A stretch of DNA of 64,000 bases from Paenibacillus sp. J45TS6 (GCF_018403285.1 NZ_BOSJ01000008.1:142095-206094), one strand, 5' to 3'. Shown: positions 53,312 through 61,923, numbered from the stretch's first letter. The notes: generated by a model not told the origin, from the letters alone. Translations and numbers: made by a program.

Positions 53312-54742
53312 ATGACTTTTACTAAACAACCATCAAAAACAACGCAAAAACTGCTCACCGTACTCTTAGCTGCCGGTCTCGTTCTTACCCCAGCGGGAGC
53401 TTTCACCGAAACCACATATGCTGCTTCAGCTATGGTAACGAAACCTGCAAATATTGAAGTGGATTCACAGACAGTTACTTGGGAGTTCCCTCCTTTTGTG
53501 CAGAATGGAACGACCTTCGCCCCGCTTAGACAAGCGGCAGCAGCCCTCAAAGGAAAAGTAAAATGGAACCAAAACACACAAACGGTGCAAATCGAGAATC
53601 ACGGGGATCTCATCTCTCATAAGGCAGGAACCAACATCATTACGATAAATGACGTCACGCTTACCTTACCTGCGAATTCCAAAAATATGTCCGGAACGCT
53701 GATGATCCCGCTACGCTCTCTATCTGATGCCATGAAATCAACGCTTCAGCTAACAAATACAGCTACACACATGAACATCGTACTGAAGTCGGATCAAGTC
53801 ACGAAAATAAATAAAGAGTCAGCATCCATTGACTCCTATTTGCAAACATCTGGGTTCTCCGGCATTGCACTTGTGGCCAAGGATGGAGAAGTTACCCTTC
53901 GCAAGGGATATGGCCTATCTAAAGAAAACCTACTAGTACGGCCGGATCAAAAATCACGAATTGCTTCTATTACCAAAGGATTTACATCAGCTGCCATCAT
54001 GCAGCAAGTAGAAGCCGGCAAACTTTCGCTAACAGACAAGTTATCCAAATACGTGACCGGTGTTGATCGCGGAGATGAAATTACACTGCATATGTTGCTG
54101 TCTCATACATCCGGCCTTCCTTCCAATTTCACAAGAGAAGAAGGAGTAACACTAGAGGATACCTTAAATGAGATACGTACCAAAAAGCTGATGGCTGAAC
54201 CTGGAGCAGAATATCGCTACAGCAACAATGGCTACATTCTATTAGCCCATATCCTCGAGAAAGTAACCGGTGAGGAATATGGCTCATACTTACAGAAACA
54301 TATGTTTACTCCGCTTGGAATGAAAGATACAGGTACGGCTTCAAAATCAACCAACACAATTAAAGGATTCGTGGATCAGAGTGGAAAATGGGTCCCAGCA
54401 GATTATTACGTCTCCCAGTCGGGAACAGGTACGCTCTATTCCACTGTGGACGATCTTCTCAAGTGGGATCAGGCACTCAAGGACGGAAAAGTAGTCAGCG
54501 AAGAATCGCTTAAGAACATGTTCACTCCGTATTCCGAGAAGAATTACGGATATGGCTGGATGATCAGCGAAACTTCCAAAGGTCTTAACGTCTTCCATAA
54601 CGGTTCAGGGACGGGTTATTCTACAGGCATTATGCGTGATCTAGGTAACGGAACGACAATCATTCTGCTTGGCAATCATGCCAGCATGGATACGATCGGG
54701 ATGATGAATGAGATTCGTAAACAGGTAACCGCAGCCAAATAA
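53312..54742 (+). CDS. Secreted serine hydrolase (class C beta-lactamase fold) with a stalk domain
   Basis: The 476-residue protein has a Sec signal peptide (MTFTKQPSKTTQKLL, cleavage near TTYAAS) and a copper-amine-oxidase-N-like stalk domain (about 45-155; VQNGTTFAPLRQAAAALKG, LMIPLRSLSDAM). The beta-lactamase/PBP4-type domain follows, with SITK as the SxxK nucleophile motif, YSN as the YxN motif and HNGSGTGY in place of KTG. Such proteins are usually D-amino-acid peptidases or esterases rather than antibiotic-resistance enzymes. ATG 53312 is preferred because the signal peptide starts there; AGGAGG lies 12 bases upstream. Confidence 0.88.
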   Translation: MTFTKQPSKTTQKLLTVLLAAGLVLTPAGAFTETTYAASAMVTKPANIEVDSQTVTWEFPPFVQNGTTFAPLRQAAAALKGKVKWNQNTQTVQIENHGDLISHKAGTNIITINDVTLTLPANSKNMSGTLMIPLRSLSDAMKSTLQLTNTATHMNIVLKSDQVTKINKESASIDSYLQTSGFSGIALVAKDGEVTLRKGYGLSKENLLVRPDQKSRIASITKGFTSAAIMQQVEAGKLSLTDKLSKYVTGVDRGDEITLHMLLSHTSGLPSNFTREEGVTLEDTLNEIRTKKLMAEPGAEYRYSNNGYILLAHILEKVTGEEYGSYLQKHMFTPLGMKDTGTASKSTNTIKGFVDQSGKWVPADYYVSQSGTGTLYSTVDDLLKWDQALKDGKVVSEESLKNMFTPYSEKNYGYGWMISETSKGLNVFHNGSGTGYSTGIMRDLGNGTTIILLGNHASMDTIGMMNEIRKQVTAAK

Positions 54743-54810
54743 ACGAATACCATTCATGCTCATTAAAACAATCTACTCACATTACTATCTATTTAAAGGG
54801 AGGGTTACCG

Positions 54811-56010
54811 TTGTCACCATTTGAGGACTCCTTTATCAGAACAAACCATGAGCAGGATATACTGATCCGTATCCGGACGGTGGCTAACCGGCACAGCGAA
54901 GGAGCAAGACATGCTGATGAAAAGAATGAGCTCAACTCTGCACTGATCTCTGATCTGCTTGCAGAAGGATATCACACCTATTCTGTACCGAATGAATACG
55001 GGGGTAACCCAATTTCGCTTCCTCTTTTCCTTATGTGTCAGGAGCAGATTGCTATGGTTGACGGGCCTGCTGCACTTGCTATCGGCTGGCATCACATCAC
55101 GATGTTTAACCTTGCTTTTCATCGGCACTGGAATGAATCTGTCTTTCAGTCCTTGTGTAATGATGTGATAAAGAAACAAGCACTGATCAATGCAGCCGAC
55201 TCGGAGTCCGCAACAGGCAGCCCTTCTCGTGGAGGAAAACCGCAGACGAAAGTACGTAGGGACAGCCATGGATATATCCTGAGCGGCCGAAAAACGTTCA
55301 CTTCCTTATCTACTGCGCTTAGTTATTTTATCGTCTCTGCGACGGATGAAGACACGGGTGAGGTCTCAGAGTATTTGATTCATAAAGATATACCTGGGGT
55401 TTTTATTGAACCTACATGGAATATGGCAGGTATGAGGGGAACAGCAAGTCATGATCTGGTTCTGAAGGAAGTGTTACTTCCTGAAGATGCACTTGTCTTC
55501 CATCGTCCTTCGAGACCTACGGGTATACCGAATGTGTATTTACTTAACATTCCGGCTGTATATCTTGGAATTGCACAGGCAGCACGTAATGAAGCTGTTC
55601 GGTTTGCTGCGAGCTATCAGCCCAACAGCCTAACGCATCCTATTTTAGAACTCCCTCATATTCAGCAAAAACTAGGTCAGATTGAACTTGAACTGACCAC
55701 AGCAAGACATCTATTATACAGCGTTGCAGAACGTGTAGAGCGCCTCGGTCCCACTCCTGCAAAGGATCGTTTGCAGCAGATTGCACCCGATCTTGGAGCA
55801 GCTAAAGTGGTTGCCATTCAGACAGCACTCTCCGTTGTAGATATAGCGATGCGGATCGCTGGAGTTCATAGCCTTTCTATGAATAGTCCTTTGCAGCGCT
55901 ATTACCGAGATGTTCGGTTTGGGCTTCACAATCCGCCGATGGATGACGTAGTTCTTGGACAACTTGCAAAGCGGTTTATTGCCGAACATTCATCTAGGGG
56001 TGAAGCGTAG
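54811..56010 (+). CDS. Acyl-CoA-dehydrogenase-fold flavoprotein, probable sulfur-scavenging monooxygenase
   Basis: The 399-residue protein has the acyl-CoA dehydrogenase fold: N-terminal helices, a flavin-contacting middle beta-domain (WNMAGMRGTASHDLVLKEVLLP) and a C-terminal helical domain ending RYYRDVRFGLHNPPMDD. In true dehydrogenases that last region carries the catalytic Glu (YEGT); here it reads LHNPP, so dehydrogenation is unlikely. Related DszC/SfnB-type proteins use reduced flavin to oxygenate sulfur compounds, which fits the adjacent sulfonate cluster. The start is TTG, 10 bases behind GGGAGGG. No flavin reductase gene is adjacent. Confidence 0.8.
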   Translation: MSPFEDSFIRTNHEQDILIRIRTVANRHSEGARHADEKNELNSALISDLLAEGYHTYSVPNEYGGNPISLPLFLMCQEQIAMVDGPAALAIGWHHITMFNLAFHRHWNESVFQSLCNDVIKKQALINAADSESATGSPSRGGKPQTKVRRDSHGYILSGRKTFTSLSTALSYFIVSATDEDTGEVSEYLIHKDIPGVFIEPTWNMAGMRGTASHDLVLKEVLLPEDALVFHRPSRPTGIPNVYLLNIPAVYLGIAQAARNEAVRFAASYQPNSLTHPILELPHIQQKLGQIELELTTARHLLYSVAERVERLGPTPAKDRLQQIAPDLGAAKVVAIQTALSVVDIAMRIAGVHSLSMNSPLQRYYRDVRFGLHNPPMDDVVLGQLAKRFIAEHSSRGEA

Positions 56011-56055
56011 TTCAGCTTCGTAAAGGAACCTAGTAGATAATAGTCTACCTGCAAA

Positions 56056-56095
56056 AAACCTCCCAAAATCCATAGCGGATCGGGAGTTTTTTTTT
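56056..56095 (+). terminator. Terminator of the flavoprotein gene
   Basis: CTCCC and GGGAG with inner ATCC/GGAT pairing form the stem, followed by T9. Confidence 0.8.
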
Positions 56096-56128
56096 AGATT
56101 ACACTCTTACTAACAACTCGTATTTATT

Positions 56129-56161
56129 TCGTATCTATCTTGTATCTATCTCGTATCTACC
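56129..56161. repeat. 11-bp tandem repeat, three units
   Basis: TCGTATCTATC, TTGTATCTATC and TCGTATCTACC follow one another exactly, and degenerate units extend on both sides (about 56118-56182). This is a short minisatellite between the terminator and the 23S-like fragment. Confidence 0.75.
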
Positions 56162-56224
56162 TCGTATCGTATTTAACTCGTCTTTTCTACGTATCTTAAT
56201 CTCATCCTCCTTGAATATGGCTTT

Positions 56225-56342
<118 letters not shown>

Positions 56343-56356
56343 CGTGGCTTTTGTTC

Positions 56357-57199
56357 CTATCCCTTATAGCTGTCCTGCCAACGAAGTAATCGATGCTCTA
56401 AAATCCGCACAACGGAATCTGATAATTTACCCACAAGAGCGAAAATGGTAATCCCCACAAACATCACATCCGTTTGCATGAAAGACCGTGCTTCTTGAAT
56501 CATATAGCCCACTCCTGTATCTGCCCCCAGTAACTCAGCAACAACGAGGCAAAGCCATGCGATACTTAGCGATAACCGAATTCCAAGCAGGATATTAGGC
56601 AGTGCAGCAGGAATGACCAGTTTCACAACTTGTGAGAAACGGCTGAATTCCATGACACGGGCGACATCAAATAATTTTGAGTCCACATTACGTACGCCAA
56701 GGAAAGTATTCACATAAAGCGGGAAGAAAGCACCCATCGAAATCAACAATACTTTAGATAGTTCGCCAAAACCGAACCACATAATGAATAAGGGAGTAAT
56801 CGCAAGCAGTGGGATCGTTCGAATCATTTGAACGGTTGGATTCAGCACTTCTTCAACAGGTCTGTACATGCCGACAAGCATTCCGAGTATTAACCCGCTG
56901 CTTGCTCCAAATAAAAAGCCAAGCGAAGCCCTCACTACACTAATCCGCAGATGATGCGGTAATTCTCCAGAGCTCGTTAGATAAAAATACTGTTTTACAA
57001 TCAGCCAGGGCGATGAGAACATCTGCTGGGAGATGACGCCCGTTCCGCTAAGAATTTGCCAAAGTGCAAGAATACCTATAGGTAGCAGTGCTCCTCGTAA
57101 AAAGAGTCTCCACTTTCCTCCCATTCCTTTTTGAGTTTGCCTCTTACTTATTTGTACAGACGGATTTTTTCGTAATGTTAGTGGTAAAGCCATCTTCAC
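56357..57199 (-). CDS. ssuC: Sulfonate/taurine-type ABC transporter permease
   Basis: The 280-residue inner-membrane protein has about six spans and the EAA-type loop with VARVMEFSRFSQVVKLVIPAALP, typical of the SsuC/TauC/NrtB family. The ALWQILSGTGVISQQMFSSPW start and YMIQEARSFMQTDVMFVGI region are also characteristic. It pairs with the ATPase encoded 41 bases upstream, and with the binding lipoprotein encoded on the other strand at 59.5 kb. The decayed 23S fragment follows directly. Substrate class (alkanesulfonate or taurine) is inferred from neighbours. Confidence 0.88.
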   Translation of the reverse strand: MKMALPLTLRKNPSVQISKRQTQKGMGGKWRLFLRGALLPIGILALWQILSGTGVISQQMFSSPWLIVKQYFYLTSSGELPHHLRISVVRASLGFLFGASSGLILGMLVGMYRPVEEVLNPTVQMIRTIPLLAITPLFIMWFGFGELSKVLLISMGAFFPLYVNTFLGVRNVDSKLFDVARVMEFSRFSQVVKLVIPAALPNILLGIRLSLSIAWLCLVVAELLGADTGVGYMIQEARSFMQTDVMFVGITIFALVGKLSDSVVRILEHRLLRWQDSYKG

Positions 57200-57240
57200 T
57201 TCGCCCCTTTATATCTTATATTTGTATTGCTAATGCCTGC

Positions 57241-58020
57241 TTAGATACTATAAGCCTCCTGTTCCTCCCGATGATCAAGCTCTTCCAGTACATGTGTACG
57301 CAGTTCTGTAAAAGCACGGCTTGTTCTTTTGCGTGGATAAGGCAGGTCAATCGGGACAATCGATTTTATTCGCCCTGGGCGCCGGTCCATCACAACAACA
57401 CGTGTTGATAAAAACACAGCTTCATCAATGTCATGCGTGACGAGGACCATTGCTGTTTTATTCGTTTGCCATATATCCAGCAGCGCCTCTTGCATATGCC
57501 CCCTAGTGAAAGCATCGAGCGCTCCAAATGGCTCATCTAACAGCAGTACTTCAGGTTCACGAAGAAGTGCTCTTGCGATAGCTACCCGCTGAGACATCCC
57601 GCCTGATAACTGCCGTGGATAGGACTTTTCAAAACCGTTCAATTTAACCAGTTCAATCAGCCGCTGTACATCATTTCTTACATCCTGATTTTTGAGAGAC
57701 AGATCAGCTGCGATATTTTTCTCTACATTCAGCCAAGGGAATAATCTCGGTTCTTGAAAAATAAATCCCTTCTCTTGAGAAGGACGCTCCACCCTTTTCC
57801 CCTTGAGCAATACCTCCCCTTCATAATCCCGATCAAGCCCTGCTATAATTTTAAGCAAGGTGCTTTTTCCGCATCCACTGGGTCCGATGACCGTAGTAAA
57901 GTCTCCTTCCTTCACAGACAAATCTATGGAATCCAGTACATGTGTATCGCCTTGCTCGCTTCGGAACGTTTTACTAACCTCATTAATCTCTAATATGTTG
58001 CGTAGTTCATCATTTAACAT
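57241..58020 (-). CDS. ssuB: Sulfonate/taurine-type ABC transporter ATP-binding protein
   Basis: The 259-residue ATPase has Walker A (GPSGCGKST), the Q-loop in [11 protein letters not shown], signature motif LSGGMSQR, Walker B ([12 protein letters not shown]) and the H-loop in VTHDIDEAV, all typical of the NrtD/SsuB group. It energises the SsuC-like permease encoded downstream. A leader of about 160 bases with a transcription terminator precedes it, so expression is probably controlled by attenuation. Confidence 0.93.
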   Translation of the reverse strand: MLNDELRNILEINEVSKTFRSEQGDTHVLDSIDLSVKEGDFTTVIGPSGCGKSTLLKIIAGLDRDYEGEVLLKGKRVERPSQEKGFIFQEPRLFPWLNVEKNIAADLSLKNQDVRNDVQRLIELVKLNGFEKSYPRQLSGGMSQRVAIARALLREPEVLLLDEPFGALDAFTRGHMQEALLDIWQTNKTAMVLVTHDIDEAVFLSTRVVVMDRRPGRIKSIVPIDLPYPRKRTSRAFTELRTHVLEELDHREEQEAYSI

Positions 58021-58087
58021 CTACAGTCCCTCCGATTCATTATCATTGTTCTTGATCTTGCCGTACTGAACTTCTGACCATAAAAAA

Positions 58088-58125
58088 AGAGATCCGACAG
58101 CACCTGATATGCTTGCCGAATCTCT
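58088..58125 (-). terminator. Leader terminator in front of ssuB
   Basis: On the minus strand, AGAGATTCGGCAAG and its partner CTGTCGGATCTCT form the stem, followed by T7. It lies after the promoter and 68 bases before the ssuB start, so it acts as an attenuator. Confidence 0.75.
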
Positions 58126-58143
58126 GGTGGTTCCAGTCAATTC
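58116..58143 (-). promoter_or_regulatory. Conserved sulfur-leader element, copy on the ssuB leader
   Basis: On the minus strand it reads GAATTGACTGGAACC, then ACCAGAGATTCGG. It is nearly identical to the plus-strand element at 58363-58389 and contains CTGG...CCAG pairing. Its end forms the left arm of the terminator. Confidence 0.6.
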
Positions 58144-58185
58144 GTAGTCCCCAAAAACTTTGGGTCACCGTATATGATTTGGCTC

Positions 58186-58214
58186 ATCTTATCAAGGGAA
58201 AAGAATCTTGTCAA
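58186..58214 (-). promoter_or_regulatory. Promoter of the ssuBC operon
   Basis: TTGACA (complement at 58209-58214) and TAAGAT (complement at 58186-58191) are spaced 17 bases apart, directed at ssuB. Confidence 0.75.
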
Positions 58215-58303
58215 TACCCGATTATTTTAGTATGGATTAGTTTTATTAATAGTACATACAAAGAATGCAGTTACATTATTTTCTATATAAATAAAAATAA
58301 GGG

Positions 58304-58333
58304 TTGACAAGATGATTTGCAGACTGATAAGAT
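58304..58333 (+). promoter_or_regulatory. Promoter of the tauD-ssuA operon
   Basis: TTGACA (58304-58309) and TAAGAT (58328-58333) are spaced 18 bases apart. The surrounding TTGACAAGAT and GATAAGAT bases repeat those of the divergent ssuBC promoter. Confidence 0.75.
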
Positions 58334-58362
58334 TTGGTCCATCAAAGCAACGCTATCTAGCT

Positions 58363-58389
58363 GAATCTACTGGACGACCAGAGATTTGG
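58363..58389 (+). promoter_or_regulatory. Conserved sulfur-leader element, copy on the tauD leader
   Basis: GAATCTACTGGACG, then ACCAGAGATTTGG matches the element in the opposite leader with few changes and likewise flows into a terminator arm. Its sequence is not an S-box core that I can recognise. Confidence 0.6.
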
Positions 58390-58439
58390 AGATCAAAGAA
58401 CCACTTTGTGATCTCCCAAATCCTGTCGTCCTTTTTTTT
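58372..58439 (+). terminator. Leader terminator in front of tauD
   Basis: GGACGAC pairs with GTCGTCC, and further inside GATTTGG with CCAAATC and GATCA with TGATC, giving a long hairpin followed by T8. It ends 55 bases before the gene, so read-through must be regulated. Confidence 0.8.
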
Positions 58440-58494
58440 CGGCTAAATACTACTAAACAGGTGTGAATACATTGTAAAAGGAGGCTAGACCATC

Positions 58495-59418
58495 ATGAAT
58501 CAAACTGCCTATTTATCTCGTAGTTATGTGCCAAGCAGAGAACTCAAAGCAGGTGCCAGTCAATTACATCGCTTAGCGGAGGGAAGTCCACCAGAGCAGC
58601 CATACACTTTGTTTACGCTCAAACCCCTAGGTCCCCTGCTGGGTGCGGAAATTGAAGGTGTCAATTTAGCAGTTCCCCTCAACTCAGAATTAAAAACAGA
58701 GCTCCATCGTGCCTTTCTCGAATGGAAAGTTCTCTTCTTCCGTAATCAAGATATCACCAGTGAACAGCAAGTTGCTTTTGCCAAAGAGTGGGGTGAACTC
58801 GAAAAACACCCTTTCTTGCCTCAAGGAAATGCAGAGGAGATTACCCGTTTTGAGAAAAATGCCAATATGACTGGTAACGAAAATATTTGGCATACGGATG
58901 TATCCTGGCGTCAAGAGCCTGCTCTTGGATCTGTTCTCCGCCTCTCTGAAGTTCCGGCTCTAGGTGGAGATACATTATGGTGCGACATGGGAGCTGCCTA
59001 CGATAATCTGCCAGACGAGATCAAAGAACGCATTGATGGTCTAACCGCTATACACGATTTCACCTCTACTTTTGGTCGCTTTCTATCGCCTGATGTACTC
59101 AAAGCGAAGCAAGCCGAATTCCCGCCCGCAGAACACCCTATCGTACGTACACACCCCGAGACAGGGAGAAAAACATTATTCGTAAACGCCATCTTTACGA
59201 TTCGTATTGTTGGACTCGAAGAAGAGCAGAGCGAGCAACTTCTCAATTACCTGTTCAGCCAGGCTCATATTCCCGAATATCAGATCCGTTTCCGCTGGGA
59301 GCCTAATTCAGTAGCCTTCTGGGATAACAGAGCAACCCAGCATTATGCTGTATCCGATTATTTTCCTAACCGCCGGGTGGCAGAGAGAGTATCGATAGCG
59401 GGAGATCGTCCTTATTAG
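58495..59418 (+). CDS. TauD/TfdA-family dioxygenase, copy 1
   Basis: The 307-residue cytosolic Fe(II)/2-oxoglutarate dioxygenase has the facial triad HxD...H: His-Asp in NIWHTDVSW and the distal His in NRATQHYAVSDY, with the 2-oxoglutarate Arg in the following RRVAERVSI segment. TauD releases sulfite from taurine; related enzymes act on alkyl sulfates or sulfonates. About 45 N-terminal residues precede the usual TauD start (FTLKPLGPLLGAEIEGVNL). GGAGG precedes the ATG. It leads the plus-strand operon and shares regulation with ssuBC. Confidence 0.9.
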   Translation: MNQTAYLSRSYVPSRELKAGASQLHRLAEGSPPEQPYTLFTLKPLGPLLGAEIEGVNLAVPLNSELKTELHRAFLEWKVLFFRNQDITSEQQVAFAKEWGELEKHPFLPQGNAEEITRFEKNANMTGNENIWHTDVSWRQEPALGSVLRLSEVPALGGDTLWCDMGAAYDNLPDEIKERIDGLTAIHDFTSTFGRFLSPDVLKAKQAEFPPAEHPIVRTHPETGRKTLFVNAIFTIRIVGLEEEQSEQLLNYLFSQAHIPEYQIRFRWEPNSVAFWDNRATQHYAVSDYFPNRRVAERVSIAGDRPY

Positions 59419-59482
59419 ATCTTTTCGCTACCTTGCTGCAGCATTTCCGCTTTACCATAAACTTTGGATGGGAGCTAAAAAA

Positions 59483-60508
59483 ATGAAACGTCGTTCAAGC
59501 AATAAATCCAAAATGGTGACACTCGTAACCGTTCTACTCATGGTGCTTACCGCTTGCAGTAATGAGAATGGAGCTTCCCCATCCATTAGTGGTGGATCTG
59601 CAGAAGCTGCTGCTGGAAGTAAATCAGCCGAGGTAACTGTTCATATTGCTCGCCTTGGAGGAATCAGTCCTCTTATGATTGCAGAGGAAAAAGGATGGAT
59701 TGATGAGGCCTTCGCAGAGAAAGGCGCCAAAGTGGAGTGGAGTAATTTCACGAGCGGTCCTCCTATACTGGAAGCCCTTGTATCTAATCGGATAGATCTC
59801 TCTTCCATGGGTGACGGAGCAGTGATCACAGGCTTAGCCAATCAGTTACCTTTTGAAATTATCGGACTGTTAGGTGATGGAAAAGATCTAAATACGGTGA
59901 TTGTTCCTGTGAATAGCACGATCTCTTCTGTTGCTGATTTAAAAGGAAAAACGATTGGTGTTGCCAAAGGGACGACAAGCCACGTGTACTTAATCAAAAT
60001 ATTGCAGTCCATCGGTCTATCCCAGGATGATGTTAAACAGATCAATCTGCAAGCAGATGATGCTTTAGCTGCTTTTGAGACAGGACAACTGGATGCCTGG
60101 ATAACCCTTGATCCTTATGTAACCTTAAGTGTTGAGCAAAAAAAGGCGAAAATCATTGAAGTGAAAGGCGAATTCCTCGCTCCTTTATCCATGATCGCTA
60201 GAACTGGTTTTGTCAAAGAACATCCAGAACTCGTCACAGAATATTTAAAAGTGTACCAAAAGACACTCGACTGGCAGCGCGATAACCTCGACGAAGCGGC
60301 TGCTCTTTATGAGAAACATTCTAAAATGCCTGCTTCTGTCATCAAGACGGTGCTAGAGCGAAGTGCCAATCAACTCTCCGTCTATACGCCTGAGGCTCTA
60401 CAAGCCCATGAGGCATCCTCCGAAATACTGCTAAACAATAAATTCTTAAAAAAGAAGCCTGACTTTGCAAAAGCAATTAACAATACGTTTGTTGAAGAAC
60501 TGAATTAA
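59483..60508 (+). CDS. Sulfonate/taurine-type substrate-binding lipoprotein (SsuA-like)
   Basis: The 341-residue lipoprotein has a basic start MKRRSSNKSK, a hydrophobic core and lipobox LTAC. The mature part is a NMT1/SsuA-type binding protein: VTVHIARLGGISPLMIAEEKGWID, SNRIDLSSMGDGAVITGLA, LKGKTIGVAKGTTSHVYL and AWITLDPYVTLS. It feeds the SsuB/SsuC transporter encoded on the other strand, so the three components are split between divergent operons. The start at ATG 59483 follows GGGAGC; an ATG at 59468 overlaps that site. It is 64 bases behind the dioxygenase gene. Confidence 0.9.
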   Translation: MKRRSSNKSKMVTLVTVLLMVLTACSNENGASPSISGGSAEAAAGSKSAEVTVHIARLGGISPLMIAEEKGWIDEAFAEKGAKVEWSNFTSGPPILEALVSNRIDLSSMGDGAVITGLANQLPFEIIGLLGDGKDLNTVIVPVNSTISSVADLKGKTIGVAKGTTSHVYLIKILQSIGLSQDDVKQINLQADDALAAFETGQLDAWITLDPYVTLSVEQKKAKIIEVKGEFLAPLSMIARTGFVKEHPELVTEYLKVYQKTLDWQRDNLDEAAALYEKHSKMPASVIKTVLERSANQLSVYTPEALQAHEASSEILLNNKFLKKKPDFAKAINNTFVEELN

Positions 60509-60772
60509 ATGAACTGCTACCCCCCGTTGCTTTTAGTCCGAATGATTAAAGTATAAAAGACACAAGAGTACTTACAGTTACTGTGCCTCTCTATCTGGTA
60601 TTAACGCAGGTAAATTAGTACAGGTTCCGTTATCTGTATACTCTCCATAATATTCTGCCTTCCGTGTTCCTATTGTTTCTCTTAATTTGCGCCCATTACT
60701 TTTTTGTGTAAATTATTGATCGATTATCTACCAATATGGCGGGAGACCGCCTACCCAAGGAGGAAATTATTC
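60509..60772. other. Leader region before the second dioxygenase gene
   Basis: No gene is seen. A short hairpin GGCGG-GAGA-CCGCC (around 60738-60751) lies just before the ribosome site and could affect translation. No terminator is evident, so read-through from ssuA is possible. Confidence 0.4.
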
Positions 60773-61687
60773 ATGAATAATGTTACTCATAACCAGGTAG
60801 TTCAGCTTGAAATCGTACCAGTAGCCGGAAGAATTGGAGCGGAAGTGAGAGGTATTGATTTAGCTGAGGATCTCTTCCCTGCAGTCGTTGAATCCATTCA
60901 AGAAGCTCTGCTCAAGTACAAAGTCCTCTTCTTCCGAGATCAACATCAACTAGATGATGAGGGTCAAGAGCGCTTTGCCAAACTTTTAGGAGAACTGTAT
61001 GCACATCCTACTGTCCCCGTAAAAGATGGAACCCGAGCTGTACTTGAGCTGGATTCTGCCCATGGAGGCCGTGCTAACGCTTGGCACACTGATGTTACCT
61101 TTGTTGAAGCTTATCCCAAAGCATCCATTCTGCGCTCAGTGGTGATTCCTCCTGCTGGAGGGGACACCGTATGGGCCAACACGGCAGCGGCCTATGAAGA
61201 TCTATCTCCTGAATTAAAAGAGCTCGCAGGCAGCCTTCGGGCAATCCACTCCAATGCTTTTGATTATGTAGCCCCTGCCCAACAAGAAGTCGCAAGAGAG
61301 CAGACGCAGCGAAAGAACCATGTTTTTGCCTCAACGGTATATCAAACAGAGCATCCCGTCGTAAGAGTTCATCCCGAAACAGGGGAACGTCACTTACTAT
61401 TAGGGCAATTTGTAAGAAGGATATCGGGGCTCAGAACCGCAGATTCAGATCGAATCATTAATATTTTACAAGAGCACGTTACCAGACTTGAAAATACAGT
61501 TCGCTGGAGCTGGGCTGTAGGCGATGTGGTGGTTTGGGATAACCGAGCAACACAGCATTATGCAATTAATGACTATGGCGATGAACACCGTGTAGTACGG
61601 CGTGTTACCATTGCTGGCGACATTCCGATTGGTACTGATGGCCGCAGAAGTATAACGCTCCAGCCAAAAAAAGAACAGGCCGATTAA
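60773..61687 (+). CDS. TauD/TfdA-family dioxygenase, copy 2
   Basis: The 304-residue Fe(II)/2-oxoglutarate dioxygenase has His-Asp in NAWHTDVTF and the distal His in NRATQHYAINDY, with conserved Arg residues in HRVVRRVTIAGD. It is a distant paralog of copy 1 and retains the same catalytic layout, so the two probably act on different sulfonates or sulfate esters. The start at ATG 60773 follows AAGGAGG by 9 bases; a longer frame from 60704 lacks a ribosome site. It converges on the rRNA-tRNA operon and shares its terminator. Confidence 0.9.
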   Translation: MNNVTHNQVVQLEIVPVAGRIGAEVRGIDLAEDLFPAVVESIQEALLKYKVLFFRDQHQLDDEGQERFAKLLGELYAHPTVPVKDGTRAVLELDSAHGGRANAWHTDVTFVEAYPKASILRSVVIPPAGGDTVWANTAAAYEDLSPELKELAGSLRAIHSNAFDYVAPAQQEVAREQTQRKNHVFASTVYQTEHPVVRVHPETGERHLLLGQFVRRISGLRTADSDRIINILQEHVTRLENTVRWSWAVGDVVVWDNRATQHYAINDYGDEHRVVRRVTIAGDIPIGTDGRRSITLQPKKEQAD

Positions 61688-61725
61688 TACACTACCTGTT
61701 CCCTGCTCCATATCGTAATATTAAA

Positions 61726-61753
61726 AAACCCCTTCGCTTTCGCGAAGGGGTTT
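61726..61753. terminator. Bidirectional terminator of the rRNA-tRNA operon and tauD copy 2
   Basis: AAACCCCTTCGC and GCGAAGGGGTTT form a perfect 12-bp stem; the minus strand continues with further T residues. Confidence 0.9.
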
Positions 61754-61760
61754 ACTGTGA

Positions 61761-61831
61761 AGCGGGTGATGGGAATCGAACCCACGCTATCAGCTTGGAA
61801 GGCTGAAGTTCTACCATTGAACTACACCCGC
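61761..61831 (-). tRNA. tRNA-Gly(TCC)
   Basis: The minus strand folds as a cloverleaf with acceptor GCGGGTG/CACCCGC and anticodon loop CTTCCAA. U73 is the discriminator and the CCA end is not encoded. It is the last tRNA of the operon. Confidence 0.95.
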
Positions 61832-61840
61832 GTATAAATA

Positions 61841-61914
61841 TCGGGATGACACGATTTGAACATGCGACCCCCTGGTCCCAAACCAGGTGCTCTACCAAGC
61901 TGAGCTACATCCCG
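61841..61914 (-). tRNA. tRNA-Pro(TGG)
   Basis: Acceptor CGGGATG/CATCCCG and anticodon loop TTTGGGA identify proline. CCA is not encoded. Confidence 0.95.
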
Positions 61915-61923
61915 TTATTTAAA

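Larger units (their letters stand above)
58021..58494. other. Divergent control region of the sulfur cluster
   Basis: This 474-base gap holds two divergent sigma-A-type promoters, each with TTGACA and TAAGAT boxes, two leaders with a shared 27-28-base element, and two leader terminators. No coding frame with support is present. Confidence 0.7.

Noticed and set aside
58021-58494. S-box (SAM-I) riboswitch before the sulfur operons
   Set aside because: CTTATCAAG-like sequence occurs at 58188-58196 on the plus strand, but the GGTGGAGGGA, GGCCC and GGCAACC parts of the S-box core are absent on both strands. The CTTATC comes from the promoter of the other strand.
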